From positions 1 through 64,000 of the forward strand of contig PKTN01000005.1 of assembly GCA_002869185.1 (NCBI GenBank): a stretch of DNA of 64,000 nucleotides, read 5' to 3'. Shown here one piece after another: positions 9,163 to 17,470 of the stretch. The notes beneath the pieces are model-generated. The model saw only the letters and a program-made list of their open reading frames with translations, had not been told where the DNA came from and ran no database searches. A program made the translations under genes and the position numbers. Origin of the DNA: Denitrovibrio sp. (GTDB lineage Bacteria; Chrysiogenota; Deferribacteres; Deferribacterales; Geovibrionaceae). Position 1 is the stretch's first letter. Each line of letters opens with the position of its first letter.

Positions 9163-10281
9163 ATGAAAAAGGTCGCTATTTTACTTGTAATCCTATGTTT
9201 TTCAATATCAGCATTTGCTGAAATCAGACTAGGAGCAATGTTTGCTGTCACTGGTCCTGCAAGTTTCCTTGGTAATCCTGAAAAATTAACTATTGAGATG
9301 CTGGTAGAAAATATCAACAAAGCTGGTGGAATTAACGGCGAAAAGATTAAGCTTTTTGTTTACGATACGCAAGGGCGTGAAGACAGAGCTATTAACTCTT
9401 TAAACAGATTAGCTAAAAAGGATAGAGTGGTTGCCATTATAGGACCATCAACTACTGGCGAATCTTTGGCTATTAAAGCTCGTGCAACTGGATTTAAAAT
9501 CCCGCTTATCTCTTGTGCTGCATCAGCAAAAATAGTCAACCCTTCAGATCTTTATATTTACAAAACACCTCAATCAGATGTCCACGTAGCTGAACGTATC
9601 TTTGATTATATGTCATCAGTCGGAATTAAAACTATTGGTTTGATCACTGTTCAAAACGGCTTTGGAGCAACTGGGCGTGCGGCTATGATTAAAATAGCAA
9701 AAGACTACGGGATCACTATCGTTGCTGATGAGAAGTATATGGATAAAGACAAGGACGTAACAGTTCAACTCTCTACAATAAAAGCAAAAAAGCCTGATGC
9801 AGTTATCTGCTGGGCTGCTGGTGGATCACCAGCAATCGTGGCAAGAAACGCTGCACAACTGGGGATAACAAACCTTTACATGTCTCACGGTGTTGCTTCT
9901 CCTAAGTTTATAAAACTAGCTGGAGACGCCGCAAACGGTATCAAGCTTGCTGCAGGCAGACTTGGTGTTGCAGAAAAATTACCTAATAGTGACAAGTATA
10001 AAGCGACTATCCTTGAATACAAAAAAGCTTACGAAGATAAATACAACACAACAGCTTCACCTTTTGGTGGATATGCTAACGATGCATTTGTTTTATTTAA
10101 AGCTGCTTACGAGAAAGCAGGTAACGATAGAACAAAAATCGCTGAAGCTTTACAAACACTTACAAATGTAACGGGTACAACTGGTACATATTCAATGACC
10201 ACAAGCGACCATAACGGACTCACCAAAGAATCCGCTATTATGCTTGAGATCAAAGACGGACAATTTACACCTATGAAGTAA
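9163..10281 (+). CDS. Branched-chain amino acid-type ABC substrate-binding protein, copy 1
   Basis: A 372-residue periplasmic binding protein of the LivJ/LivK family (Peripla_BP_6 fold). A signal peptide (KKVAILLVILC then SAFA) is followed by mature EIRLGAMFAVTGPASFLG, where the TGPAS loop normally touches the ligand. No lipobox cysteine is present, so the product should be soluble in the periplasm. It is the first of three tandem paralogues of identical length (372 residues), and no permease or ATPase gene is near. It may serve a transporter encoded elsewhere or a sensory receptor. Ligand unknown. Confidence 0.92.
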   Translation: MKKVAILLVILCFSISAFAEIRLGAMFAVTGPASFLGNPEKLTIEMLVENINKAGGINGEKIKLFVYDTQGREDRAINSLNRLAKKDRVVAIIGPSTTGESLAIKARATGFKIPLISCAASAKIVNPSDLYIYKTPQSDVHVAERIFDYMSSVGIKTIGLITVQNGFGATGRAAMIKIAKDYGITIVADEKYMDKDKDVTVQLSTIKAKKPDAVICWAAGGSPAIVARNAAQLGITNLYMSHGVASPKFIKLAGDAANGIKLAAGRLGVAEKLPNSDKYKATILEYKKAYEDKYNTTASPFGGYANDAFVLFKAAYEKAGNDRTKIAEALQTLTNVTGTTGTYSMTTSDHNGLTKESAIMLEIKDGQFTPMK

Positions 10282-10282
10282 T

Positions 10283-10308
10283 AGCCACTGCTCAACCTAC
10301 TAGTGGCT
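10283..10308 (+). other. Intergenic hairpin between binding-protein copies 1 and 2
   Basis: AGCCACT and AGTGGCT form a 7-bp stem with a 12-base loop. No T run follows, so it is more likely a processing or stability element than a full terminator. A TATAAT box at 10314-10319 directly after it could start transcription of copy 2. Confidence 0.45.
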
Positions 10309-10344
10309 AAGACATATAATGTAGAATTACAAAAGGGAGTAATT

Positions 10345-11463
10345 ATGAAAAAACTAACACTTGTAGCAATAATGCTGTGCTTCACATTCACAGCTTTTGC
10401 TGAAATCAGACTAGGAGCACTGTTTGCTGTAACAGGTCCTGCAAGTTTCCTCGGTAACCCTGAAAAGCTCACTACTGAGATGCTAGTTGAGCAAATCAAC
10501 GCGGCTGGCGGCATTAACGGAGAGAAGATCAAACTCTTCGTATATGACACCCAGGCTCGTGAAGACAGAGCTATCAACTATCTAAACAGGCTAGCAAAAA
10601 AGGATAATGTACTCGCCATTATCGGACCATCAACAACAGGTGAGTCTTTAGCTATTAAAGCTCGTGCGGCAGGATTTAAGATCCCTCTTATTTCTTGTTC
10701 TGCTAGTGCAAGAATCGTAACACCTGCAAACACTTATGTTTACAAAACACCTCAATCAGATACTCACATAGCTGAGCGTATCTTCAGCTATATGAAAGCT
10801 GTTGGCGTTAAGAAAGTTGGTCTTATATCTGTTCAAAATGGATTTGGACAAACAGGACGCGAAGCAGTTCTAAACCTCGCTGGCTCATACGGCATAGAGA
10901 TCGTAGCTGACGAAAAATACATGGACAAAGACAAAGATGTCACTGTACAACTCTCTGCTATCAAAGCTAAAAGTCCTGATGCAGTTATCTGCTGGGCTGC
11001 TGGTGGTTCACCTGCGATAGTCGCTAGAAACGCTGCTCAGCTTGGTATGAAAAACATGTATATGTCTCATGGTGTTGCATCACCTAAGTTTATCCAGCTT
11101 GCTGGCGAAGCTGCTAATGGTATAAAACTTGCGGCTGGACGTATCGTTGTTGCTGACAAGCTTGCTGATGACGACAAATTCAAGCCACTCCTTATGGAAT
11201 ACAAAAAAGCCTATGAAGCAAAGTACAAAATGGCTGTATCACCTTTCGGTGGGCATGCTTATGACGCTTTTAAACTTTTCAAAGAAGCATACATGATAGC
11301 TGGTAATGACAGAACAAAACTTGCTCAGGCTGTAGAAACACTTAAAGGTGTCCTTGGTACTGCTGGTGAGTTCAACATGACAGCAACTGACCACAATGGT
11401 CTTTCAAAAGACGCTGCAATTATGCTTGAAATTAAAGATGGGCATTTCTCACCACTTAACTAA
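10345..11463 (+). CDS. Branched-chain amino acid-type ABC substrate-binding protein, copy 2
   Basis: Second of the three paralogues, again 372 residues, with a signal peptide ending TAFA and mature EIRLGALFAVTGPASFLG. It is most like copy 1 (for example shared IGPSTTGESLAIKAR and YMSHGVASPKF), pointing to recent duplication. The start at 10345 follows AGGGAG; an in-frame ATG 42 bp upstream would break the signal peptide and is rejected. It is 63 bp after copy 1 and is followed by a clear terminator, so copies 1 and 2 probably share a transcript. Confidence 0.92.
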   Translation: MKKLTLVAIMLCFTFTAFAEIRLGALFAVTGPASFLGNPEKLTTEMLVEQINAAGGINGEKIKLFVYDTQAREDRAINYLNRLAKKDNVLAIIGPSTTGESLAIKARAAGFKIPLISCSASARIVTPANTYVYKTPQSDTHIAERIFSYMKAVGVKKVGLISVQNGFGQTGREAVLNLAGSYGIEIVADEKYMDKDKDVTVQLSAIKAKSPDAVICWAAGGSPAIVARNAAQLGMKNMYMSHGVASPKFIQLAGEAANGIKLAAGRIVVADKLADDDKFKPLLMEYKKAYEAKYKMAVSPFGGHAYDAFKLFKEAYMIAGNDRTKLAQAVETLKGVLGTAGEFNMTATDHNGLSKDAAIMLEIKDGHFSPLN

Positions 11464-11488
11464 GCAAAATTGTACTTAAAAATAATCA

Positions 11489-11520
11489 AGGCAGGGTCTT
11501 AACAGTTCCTGCCTTTTTTT
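11489..11520 (+). terminator. Rho-independent terminator after binding-protein copy 2
   Basis: Stem AGGCAGG (11489-11495) pairs with CCTGCCT (11508-11514) and is followed by a run of T. Confidence 0.9.
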
Positions 11521-11650
11521 GTTTCATATTTTCGAACTCAGTTCAACTATACTTTACTTTCTGCTCTCCCACTCTAATTGCATATTACCCCAACTATCTA
11601 CAAGACATACACTTATTAGTTTGCACTCAAAACCAAAAAGTACACTCATA

Positions 11651-11679
11651 TTGAATAATTTCTGAATTTAACTTTTAAT
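11651..11679 (+). promoter_or_regulatory. Sigma-70-type promoter of binding-protein copy 3
   Basis: TTGAAT and TTTAAT are separated by 17 bp, about 70 bp before the start of copy 3. Because a terminator precedes it, copy 3 needs its own promoter. Confidence 0.5.
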
Positions 11680-11748
11680 TTTAGTGCTAATGGTGTAGAA
11701 CACTATTTGACTATAGAACAAAACTATAAAATTGATACGGAGTTGAAT

Positions 11749-12867
11749 ATGAGAAAAATCATACTTGTTATGCTGATGTTATGCTTCACATTCACAGCAT
11801 TCGCAGAGATTAGACTTGGCGGTCTCTTCGCAGTCACAGGTCCAGCAAGCTTCCTTGGCAACCCTGAAAAACTCACTACTGAAATGCTAGTGGATCAGGT
11901 TAATGCCGCAGGCGGAATTAATGGAGAAAAGATTAAGCTTTTTATTTATGACACTCAAGGTCGTGAGGACAGAGCAATCTCTTATTTTAAACGTCTCGCC
12001 ACAAAAGACAAAGTCGTTGCAGTCGTGGGACCAAGCCGTACAGGTTGCGCTCTCGCTATCAAAGACCTTGCTACAAAATTTAAAATCCCACTCATCGCTT
12101 GTGCTGCTAGTGCAAGGATAGTTACTCCTGCTAATACATATGTATATAAAACACCTCAGTCAGACATTCATGTTGCTGAAAAACTCTTTGACTACCTTAA
12201 ATCACAAGGAAAAACAAGGGTTGGTCTTATCTCTGCACAAAGTGGATATGGCGCTACAGGTAGAGTTGCGGCGCTTGATAATGCCAAAAGATTTGGCATA
12301 GAGATTATCGCTGATGAGAAATTCATGGATACTGACAAAGACATGACATCACAACTTTCCAAGATTAAATCTAAGAAACCTGATGCAGTTATCTGTTGGG
12401 CTGCAGGAGCTGCTCCTGCCATAGTCGCTAGAAACGCTCAGTCACTCGGTATGGACAATATATTCATGACACAAGGGATTGCATCAAAAAAGTTTATCCA
12501 ACTCGCTGGAGACGCTGCTAACGGCATCAAGCTTACTGCTGGTAGACTCATCGTTGCAGACAAGCTTTCAGACTCTGACAGATTTAAGCCTATGCTTATG
12601 AAATACAAAAATGACTATGAATCAAAATTCGGTGGAGCTGTTTCTGTATTCGGTGGGCATGCTTATGATGCTTTTGGTCTTTTCAAAACTGCTATCGCTA
12701 AATCTGGTAACGACAGAGAGAAGTTAGCTAACGAAATTCAAAAAGTGACTGGCTTTATGGGCACTGCTGGTGAATTTAACCTTTCAACAGAGGATCACAC
12801 AGGTCTCTCTAAAGATTCTTTCATCATTGCAGAAATTAAAAATGGAGAATTTATTCCTGCGGAATAA
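11749..12867 (+). CDS. Branched-chain amino acid-type ABC substrate-binding protein, copy 3
   Basis: Third paralogue, also 372 residues, with signal peptide ending TAFA and mature EIRLGGLFAVTGPASFLG. It is the most diverged copy: the GPSTTGESLA loop of copies 1 and 2 is GPSRTGCALA, YMSHGVASPKF is FMTQGIASKKF, and GGSPAIVARNA is GAAPAIVARNA. These changes lie in or near the expected ligand pocket and suggest a different ligand. The start at 11749 follows CGGAG. It has its own leader and promoter, and is directly followed by tRNA-Met. Confidence 0.92.
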   Translation: MRKIILVMLMLCFTFTAFAEIRLGGLFAVTGPASFLGNPEKLTTEMLVDQVNAAGGINGEKIKLFIYDTQGREDRAISYFKRLATKDKVVAVVGPSRTGCALAIKDLATKFKIPLIACAASARIVTPANTYVYKTPQSDIHVAEKLFDYLKSQGKTRVGLISAQSGYGATGRVAALDNAKRFGIEIIADEKFMDTDKDMTSQLSKIKSKKPDAVICWAAGAAPAIVARNAQSLGMDNIFMTQGIASKKFIQLAGDAANGIKLTAGRLIVADKLSDSDRFKPMLMKYKNDYESKFGGAVSVFGGHAYDAFGLFKTAIAKSGNDREKLANEIQKVTGFMGTAGEFNLSTEDHTGLSKDSFIIAEIKNGEFIPAE

Positions 12868-12922
12868 CTTTTTTAGTTGACTGGAAAAAAAAGATAGGGT
12901 ATACATTTATCCCTGTCGTGAT

Positions 12923-12996
12923 GGCGGTGTAGCTCAGTTGGTTAGAGCATACGGCTCATATCCGTAGTGTCCGGGGTTCAATTCCCTGCACCGCCA
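12923..12996 (+). tRNA. tRNA-Met (anticodon CAT)
   Basis: The cloverleaf is complete: acceptor GGCGGTG with CACCGCC, D stem GCTC/GAGC, anticodon stem TACGG/CCGTA with loop CTCATAT, T stem CGGGG/CCCTG with TTCAATT, discriminator A. The terminal CCA is not encoded. CAT could also read as Ile2 if modified; the body looks like elongator Met. The 3' end of this gene is the integration site of the element to its right. Confidence 0.95.
12983..12996. repeat. attL core of the integrated element (3' end of tRNA-Met)
   Basis: The 14 bases TCCCTGCACCGCCA, ending at the tRNA discriminator base, recur exactly at 26401-26414. An integrase gene lies just inside. The intact tRNA is on this side. Confidence 0.9.
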
Positions 12997-13009
12997 CTAT
13001 AATAAATTA

Positions 13010-13041
13010 GGGCTTAAGTCTTTGGCTTAAGTCCTTTTTTT
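13010..13041 (+). terminator. Terminator supplied by the element after tRNA-Met
   Basis: GGGCTTAAG pairs with CTTAAGTCC around a 7-base loop, followed by seven T. It lies inside the element; the original host terminator appears to be the one after attR at 26436-26465. Confidence 0.85.
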
Positions 13042-13106
13042 ATTTCAAGGACTTACAGCGTTCACATACAATCTCAAGCTTATTCAAGTTTCTAAACTAG
13101 TACACT

Positions 13107-13139
13107 AGGTCACAAATTAGGACACATTATTAGGTCACA
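13107..13139. promoter_or_regulatory. Left integrase arm-type sites (three octamers)
   Basis: AGGTCACA at 13107-13114, AGGACACA at 13119-13126 and AGGTCACA at 13132-13139, all in the same orientation, just before the integrase gene. The same octamers occur near the right end at 26215, 26273 and 26318. Confidence 0.6.
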
Positions 13140-13166
13140 TTTGTGTACTCATTCGGAGTTTAGGAC

Positions 13167-14873
13167 ATGAAGTATCTAATTATCTTTAGAGGTATCTTTT
13201 ATTATAGACAGAGAATACCACTAGACCTACGTCCTCACTTCGCTAATAGAGACTACATAAAAAGAAGCCTCAAAACCCGACAGTTGAAAGATGCTAAGAC
13301 TATCGCTAAGATGCTGACATACAAAACAGAAAAACTATTCTTTCATATGAGGTCAGGCATGTTATCAAAAAAGCAGATCAAAGAACTTGTATCAAGTTAT
13401 TACAACGAGACTATAAACGAAATGGAAGAGTCAAGAGCTGAAGGTCATTACTCATATTCCGAAAGAGAGTTAAAAGAACCTATCACACATCTAGGCAGTA
13501 CACTAGATGAGCTAAATATGGAAACTTTAAAGAGTGTACAAGCAGACCAAAGACAAGCCTTAACAACCGCAGACTATAGCGGTATTTCTCATATAGCTAA
13601 ACTTCTACTTACTGAGAAAGGTCTTGTAGTCGATGAACAATCTACTGAGTTTAAATCCTTATGTCGCGAGTGTCTAAAGGCTTCCATAGATATAATCCAG
13701 TATGAAACTGATACAATGTATGGTGATTACAGTAAGCGTGAGGAGACCTCAAAGTATACACCCACCAAGCAACCTGTAGAGCCTGTTTCTAGTACTTCTA
13801 AAAACTCTCAAAAGGCAATTACCTTAGAGCAACTTTCCAATGAGTACTTAAGAGACGTAAGCCTTAACAAAGGGGTAAAAGAAAAGACACAGAAGGAATA
13901 TGAATCTATCTTCAGGACTGTCTTCAGAGTTATAGATAAAGATACTCTTGTCAGTGATATCGACAGGACTATGATGTTAGACCTCAAGGAAACACTAAAG
14001 AAACTTCCAGCTAACCTTCATCACAACAAAGCGTACAGAGATAGACCCATAGATGAAATACTCAGCATGCCGATAAAAAAACCTAGAGCACAAAGATCAG
14101 TAGAAAAGATGCTTGATAAAATGAGCGGTCTTTTTCAATGGGGAATAAAAAGCGGCATGACTACTTTTAACCCAGCTCATGGTCTCAGAGATAGAGACAG
14201 AAGAAAGGATAGTGAACAGAAGGACGCTTATACAGTTACAGACCTTGAAACATGGTTCACCAGTAAGATATACACCGAGGATAAATACAACACAAAACCT
14301 TATCACCTTTGGCTTCCTCTTCTAGCAGCTTATTCAGGTTTAAGAATGAATGAACTATGCCAGTTATACGTAGATGATGTTTACAAAGTTGAAGAGGTCT
14401 ACGTCTTTGACATTAATGAAAACAGAGAAGACCAACAACTCAAGAATAGAAACTCAACTAGGTTAGTACCTATACACTCCCTTATAATTGAATCTGGTTT
14501 CCTTAAATATGTGGAAACAGTTAAAGCTTCTGGAGAGGTTAGAATCTTTCACCAGCTTTCAAGAAAGCATTATGAGAAATACTCTGACACATACTCCAGA
14601 CAACTAGCACCTATCAGAAAAGAGCTAGGCTTTATAGAGAAGAAAGACTTCCATAGCTTCAGGCATACCTTTACCTCAGCTCTGAAGTTTGCAAACGTCC
14701 CTGAGACAATAGCAGGTCAACTTGTAGGACATGCAGGTGGGGAAACAATTACATACACTAGATATGGAAAAGGTCATCCTTTAGATCAGCTTAAGGAAGC
14801 AGTAGAGAAAGTAAACTATGACATCAATCTTGAAACATTAGAGAGTCTCAAAACCAAGTTAAGAAGCTTGTAA
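13167..14873 (+). CDS. Tyrosine recombinase (integrase) of the element
   Basis: A 568-residue site-specific recombinase. The N-terminus (FRGIFYYRQRIPLDLRPHF) is of the DUF6538 type, the middle is a SAM-like core-binding domain (about 215-350), and the C-terminus is the catalytic domain. Visible catalytic residues are Arg in SGLRMNEL near residue 393, HSFRHTF near 497-503, GH in LVGHAGGE, and the nucleophile Tyr in TYTRYGKG near 533. It should integrate the element into the tRNA-Met gene using the 14-bp core. It starts 171 bp from the tRNA, as usual for tRNA-targeting elements. All catalytic residues are intact. Confidence 0.95.
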   Translation: MKYLIIFRGIFYYRQRIPLDLRPHFANRDYIKRSLKTRQLKDAKTIAKMLTYKTEKLFFHMRSGMLSKKQIKELVSSYYNETINEMEESRAEGHYSYSERELKEPITHLGSTLDELNMETLKSVQADQRQALTTADYSGISHIAKLLLTEKGLVVDEQSTEFKSLCRECLKASIDIIQYETDTMYGDYSKREETSKYTPTKQPVEPVSSTSKNSQKAITLEQLSNEYLRDVSLNKGVKEKTQKEYESIFRTVFRVIDKDTLVSDIDRTMMLDLKETLKKLPANLHHNKAYRDRPIDEILSMPIKKPRAQRSVEKMLDKMSGLFQWGIKSGMTTFNPAHGLRDRDRRKDSEQKDAYTVTDLETWFTSKIYTEDKYNTKPYHLWLPLLAAYSGLRMNELCQLYVDDVYKVEEVYVFDINENREDQQLKNRNSTRLVPIHSLIIESGFLKYVETVKASGEVRIFHQLSRKHYEKYSDTYSRQLAPIRKELGFIEKKDFHSFRHTFTSALKFANVPETIAGQLVGHAGGETITYTRYGKGHPLDQLKEAVEKVNYDINLETLESLKTKLRSL

Positions 14874-14902
14874 CTATAACCAAACAACAAGGAGCACTAC
14901 CA

Positions 14903-15136
14903 ATGAACACAGCAACAGCTAACAAACAGACAACAGCTACAGAGACAAACACGGGAACCAACTCTTCTACATTCTCCATTGAGTTCAACTCTGAATATGT
15001 CTTCATCGACTGCGACACTTGGGAAGATGGAAAAGCTTTCAAAACAGAAGCAGTTTTAGAGCTACTAGGTCTTTCATCTCCTGATGATATCGTTAACCGT
15101 CTTCCTGAAGAAGCTAGACATAATTTATTAACGTAA
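14903..15136 (+). CDS. Small hypothetical protein of the element
   Basis: A 77-residue acidic protein 30 bp after the integrase gene, preceded by AAGGAG. The first 25 residues are Thr/Asn/Ala-rich and look disordered; the rest (FNSEYVFIDCDTWEDGKAFKTEAVLELLGL) looks like a small folded unit. Its position behind the integrase would suit a recombination directionality factor or a small regulator, but no HTH is evident and I do not recognise the family. Confidence 0.6.
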   Translation: MNTATANKQTTATETNTGTNSSTFSIEFNSEYVFIDCDTWEDGKAFKTEAVLELLGLSSPDDIVNRLPEEARHNLLT

Positions 15137-15319
15137 CCCCTAATAGATAGACATTATAATGGAGGTCTTACCTATAAGGCTTCCATTGTCGTTGATTATC
15201 AGCCCTTTAAATATAGCCACTAACAAATAATAACAACTCAAGATTACATTAAATATACCGATATTCATATTGCAAAGTATAAAGAAAAACTTTATAGTTA
15301 TTACAAAGGAACAAGTAAT

Positions 15320-15405
15320 ACCGCCACTATAGACCGAAACTTCGGGTTTACCTCGGAGAGCCACTTAATGTGGGCTTTTTAAGCTAGGCTATGGGGCGGT
15401 TTTTT
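15320..15405 (+). ncRNA. Structured terminator or small RNA candidate with nested hairpins
   Basis: ACCGCC (15320-15325) can pair with GGCGGT (15395-15400), directly before a T run. Enclosed are two more hairpins: CCGA/TCGG (15334-15345) and AGCCAC/GTGGGCT (15359-15376, one bulge), the latter followed by its own T tract. This gives a multi-branch fold ending in a terminator. No ORF with a ribosome-binding site lies within it. A simple strong terminator between convergent genes is the alternative. Confidence 0.45.
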
Positions 15406-16144
15406 ATTTCTCGCAAAGCTTAAAGTTCCAGAAATTAAACTTCTTATTTTTAAGTGAAGTGTTATAGACAAAGTTTATCCCTGCCTTCTCACGTATGTAG
15501 CTTGCCATTTCCTTTTTAGCATCACCAACACTAGGGTCATTAAACTTATCATTCTTACAGAAACAAGCAGCACCTAAAATAACATCATTCAATTGAATAT
15601 GAATACACTTCTTTGAGTCCCTAACCTCAATACTTTTAAAAGGTTTGCCTTTGACCCCTAGAGAGAAAAACATTTTATCATTCAGATTATTCTGTACAGC
15701 ACTCAGCGGATATTTTGATGTTCTATCATCTAAGCGTATGTAAAACTTTGTATCCAACTCTGCATTATAATGTAATCTTCCAAACTGATTAAAAAGCTGA
15801 TGCTGATAAAAAGCATAGAAACCTTTTTCTTTATTGCTTTGATAATATTTTTTATAATCTATCAACCTAGTATTAACTGTCAGAAACTTGAATGAAAGGA
15901 GACCTGCATCAATATAGTCAAAAATGATATCTACAAAACCTTTATCTCTTATAAGAGTCCCCTTTTTGCAGTTATTCCATTTCACTTCGTGCCTTATACC
16001 GTTGTCTTCTTTATATCTATAAAGCTCACTTTGTATTTTACATTGGGTTTCAAAGCTACACGCAAAGCCACCATATAACATATAAGTTTCATTCGTGCAT
16101 GATTCATCACAAAATACATAAAGCTTTTCTTGTTTGTATAGCAA
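15404..16144 (-). CDS. DUF3800 domain protein (element cargo)
   Basis: A 246-residue protein opening with LYVFCDESCTNE, the DUF3800 signature in which the Asp-Glu pair lies in a predicted RNase H-like fold, followed by YMLYGGFACSF. The family is common on mobile elements and near defence genes; its biochemical role is not established as far as I know. The start is TTG at 16144, with AAGGA 7 bases upstream. It is the only minus-strand gene in the left half of the element and is convergent with the integrase-side genes, which suggests separately expressed cargo. Confidence 0.75.
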   Translation of the reverse strand: MLYKQEKLYVFCDESCTNETYMLYGGFACSFETQCKIQSELYRYKEDNGIRHEVKWNNCKKGTLIRDKGFVDIIFDYIDAGLLSFKFLTVNTRLIDYKKYYQSNKEKGFYAFYQHQLFNQFGRLHYNAELDTKFYIRLDDRTSKYPLSAVQNNLNDKMFFSLGVKGKPFKSIEVRDSKKCIHIQLNDVILGAACFCKNDKFNDPSVGDAKKEMASYIREKAGINFVYNTSLKNKKFNFWNFKLCEK

Positions 16145-16383
16145 GATGTTATCCTTGAATTAATATTCATGTATTTTATGATAGTTCAAAAGTATTGTAA
16201 ACAATAAAAACACCTTTTTTGTAAACGATTAAAGAAGTTACATCACGTTTAGAAAGTTACTTCTTTAACTAAATCAACACCTACGGAAGGGAGGGTGTCC
16301 ATACTATGGAGACCAGAGGCGGTCTTCAAAAAGTAGCCGTCATCAACGAATCTGGACTCTATTCTCTAATCCTTCGCAGTCGT

Positions 16384-16457
16384 AAACCTGTAGCTCAACT
16401 GGATAGAGCATTTGACTACGGATCAAAAGGTTTGGGGTTCGAATCCCTACAGGCGCG
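16384..16457 (+). tRNA. tRNA-Arg (ACG)-like sequence, probably decayed
   Basis: D arm (GCTC/GAGC), anticodon arm (TTTGA/TCAAA with loop CTACGGA, anticodon ACG), variable loop and T arm (TGGGG/CCCTA with TTCGAAT) are all normal. The acceptor is not: CAGGCGC on the 3' side faces AAACCTG, so only four of seven pairs form, and the three outermost are lost. It reads as a tRNA-Arg whose first three bases were replaced, as would happen at the edge of an old att site. A terminator follows at 16465-16492. Functionality is doubtful. Confidence 0.6.
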
Positions 16458-16464
16458 CAACCAG

Positions 16465-16492
16465 AAACCCTTGTGAAAGCAGGGGTTTTTCT
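16465..16492 (+). terminator. Terminator after the tRNA-Arg-like sequence
   Basis: AAACCC pairs with GGGTTT around a short loop, followed by T residues. Confidence 0.7.
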
Positions 16493-16529
16493 ATTTCTAC
16501 TCTCAGCTCTAAAACAGTAAAAACTCAAA

Positions 16530-16550
16530 AACGTGCCAAAAACGTGCCAA
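16530..16550 (+). repeat. Tandem AACGTGCCAA direct repeat, arm-site-like
   Basis: The decamer occurs at 16530-16539 and 16541-16550, 73 bp after the tRNA-Arg-like sequence. Tandem GTGCCAA-type repeats next to a tRNA are typical of integrase arm sites. Confidence 0.5.
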
Positions 16551-17183
16551 CCAAGGTGTCCCTCTAGGAAGAAGCTAAAGCTAAATTGAAGTCTATTTAT
16601 ATATTTATACTATATAATACTTTAATAAGTTTTAAGTTTCTTAAATGTATCTAAGTAAAGCTTATGAACTTCATATCTTTAAACAGGATGTACTGAAATA
16701 TATCCTTCATACTTATTTACTACGTTTTAGTTTAGCGACCACGAAGTGGTGAAAGTGTCCCTCTTAGAAGAAAGCAGAAGAGGGAAGCCCTTTAAACTTA
16801 TATTAATATATTTAATATAGTTTATAACCTTTTAAACTTCCTAATACGTTTATAACGCCACCTCTTAGAAGGAGAGTCTAAGGAAGCTATATTTAATACT
16901 ACTTAAATGTTTAGAGATTCTATCAAAGCTTATAGTAATATAACTTTTGATATGTCCTAGACCTCACTTATACCTTCTTATCTTCAATAGTAACTATCAC
17001 TTTTAAGAACCTTCATAAGAAGCCTTAACCTAGGGAGGAAAGAACCTCCCCCCAAAGCAAACCTAATAAACCAACCAATGATACTAGAGTCTAGACCTAC
17101 GCATCTAATGAGAAAGTGTGTGAAGGTCTGTGCTCTTTTAATAAACATCAGCAGGTTTAAAAACACCTGCAAGGAGAAACGAA

Positions 17184-17459
17184 ATGAACAAGAATATTTA
17201 CATTGAAAACGGTATGATGACACTCCCACTCCCTGACGAATATCAAACATACCTAGACAATCCTGTACACTGGATAAAGGACGAGCAAGGACGACCTATT
17301 GACTTCACACCGTTCAACGCTGTTAAGTTCCCTCTCGACTCTGAGAAAGCTATGGAAATAATAGGCAAGTCTTTCTATCTGATGTCATGCGTACAGAAAC
17401 AAGCCTTTGAAGAGTTGTCACAACTTGAAGATGTCGAAATAATCCCTGTAACTGAATAA
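17184..17459 (+). CDS. Hypothetical protein preceding the large phage-like genes
   Basis: A 91-residue protein with an AAGGAG site 7 bases before the ATG. It has no signal peptide or membrane segment. The sequence (GMMTLPLPDEYQTYLDNPVHWIKDEQGRPIDFTPFN) is not one I recognise. The stop lies 11 bp before the 1249-residue gene, so the three genes 17184-23324 form one operon. A small virion or chaperone-like partner of the large proteins is possible, by position only. Confidence 0.65.
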   Translation: MNKNIYIENGMMTLPLPDEYQTYLDNPVHWIKDEQGRPIDFTPFNAVKFPLDSEKAMEIIGKSFYLMSCVQKQAFEELSQLEDVEIIPVTE

Positions 17460-17470
17460 AGAGTCTGTAT

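Larger units (their letters stand above)
16145..17183. other. 1.0-kb region without protein genes inside the element
   Basis: It holds a decayed tRNA-Arg-like sequence with terminator (16384-16492), a tandem AACGTGCCAA repeat (16530-16550), and three degenerate copies of a CCTCTTAGAAG-like segment (near 16558, 16759 and 16861), each followed by a very A+T-rich stretch of TATATTTA type. No ORF with coding character was seen. The A+T-rich repeats could be a replication or regulatory region, which is only a guess. Confidence 0.6.

Noticed and set aside
10283-10308. Terminator between binding-protein copies 1 and 2
   Set aside because: The stem is good but no T run follows; listed as a hairpin only.
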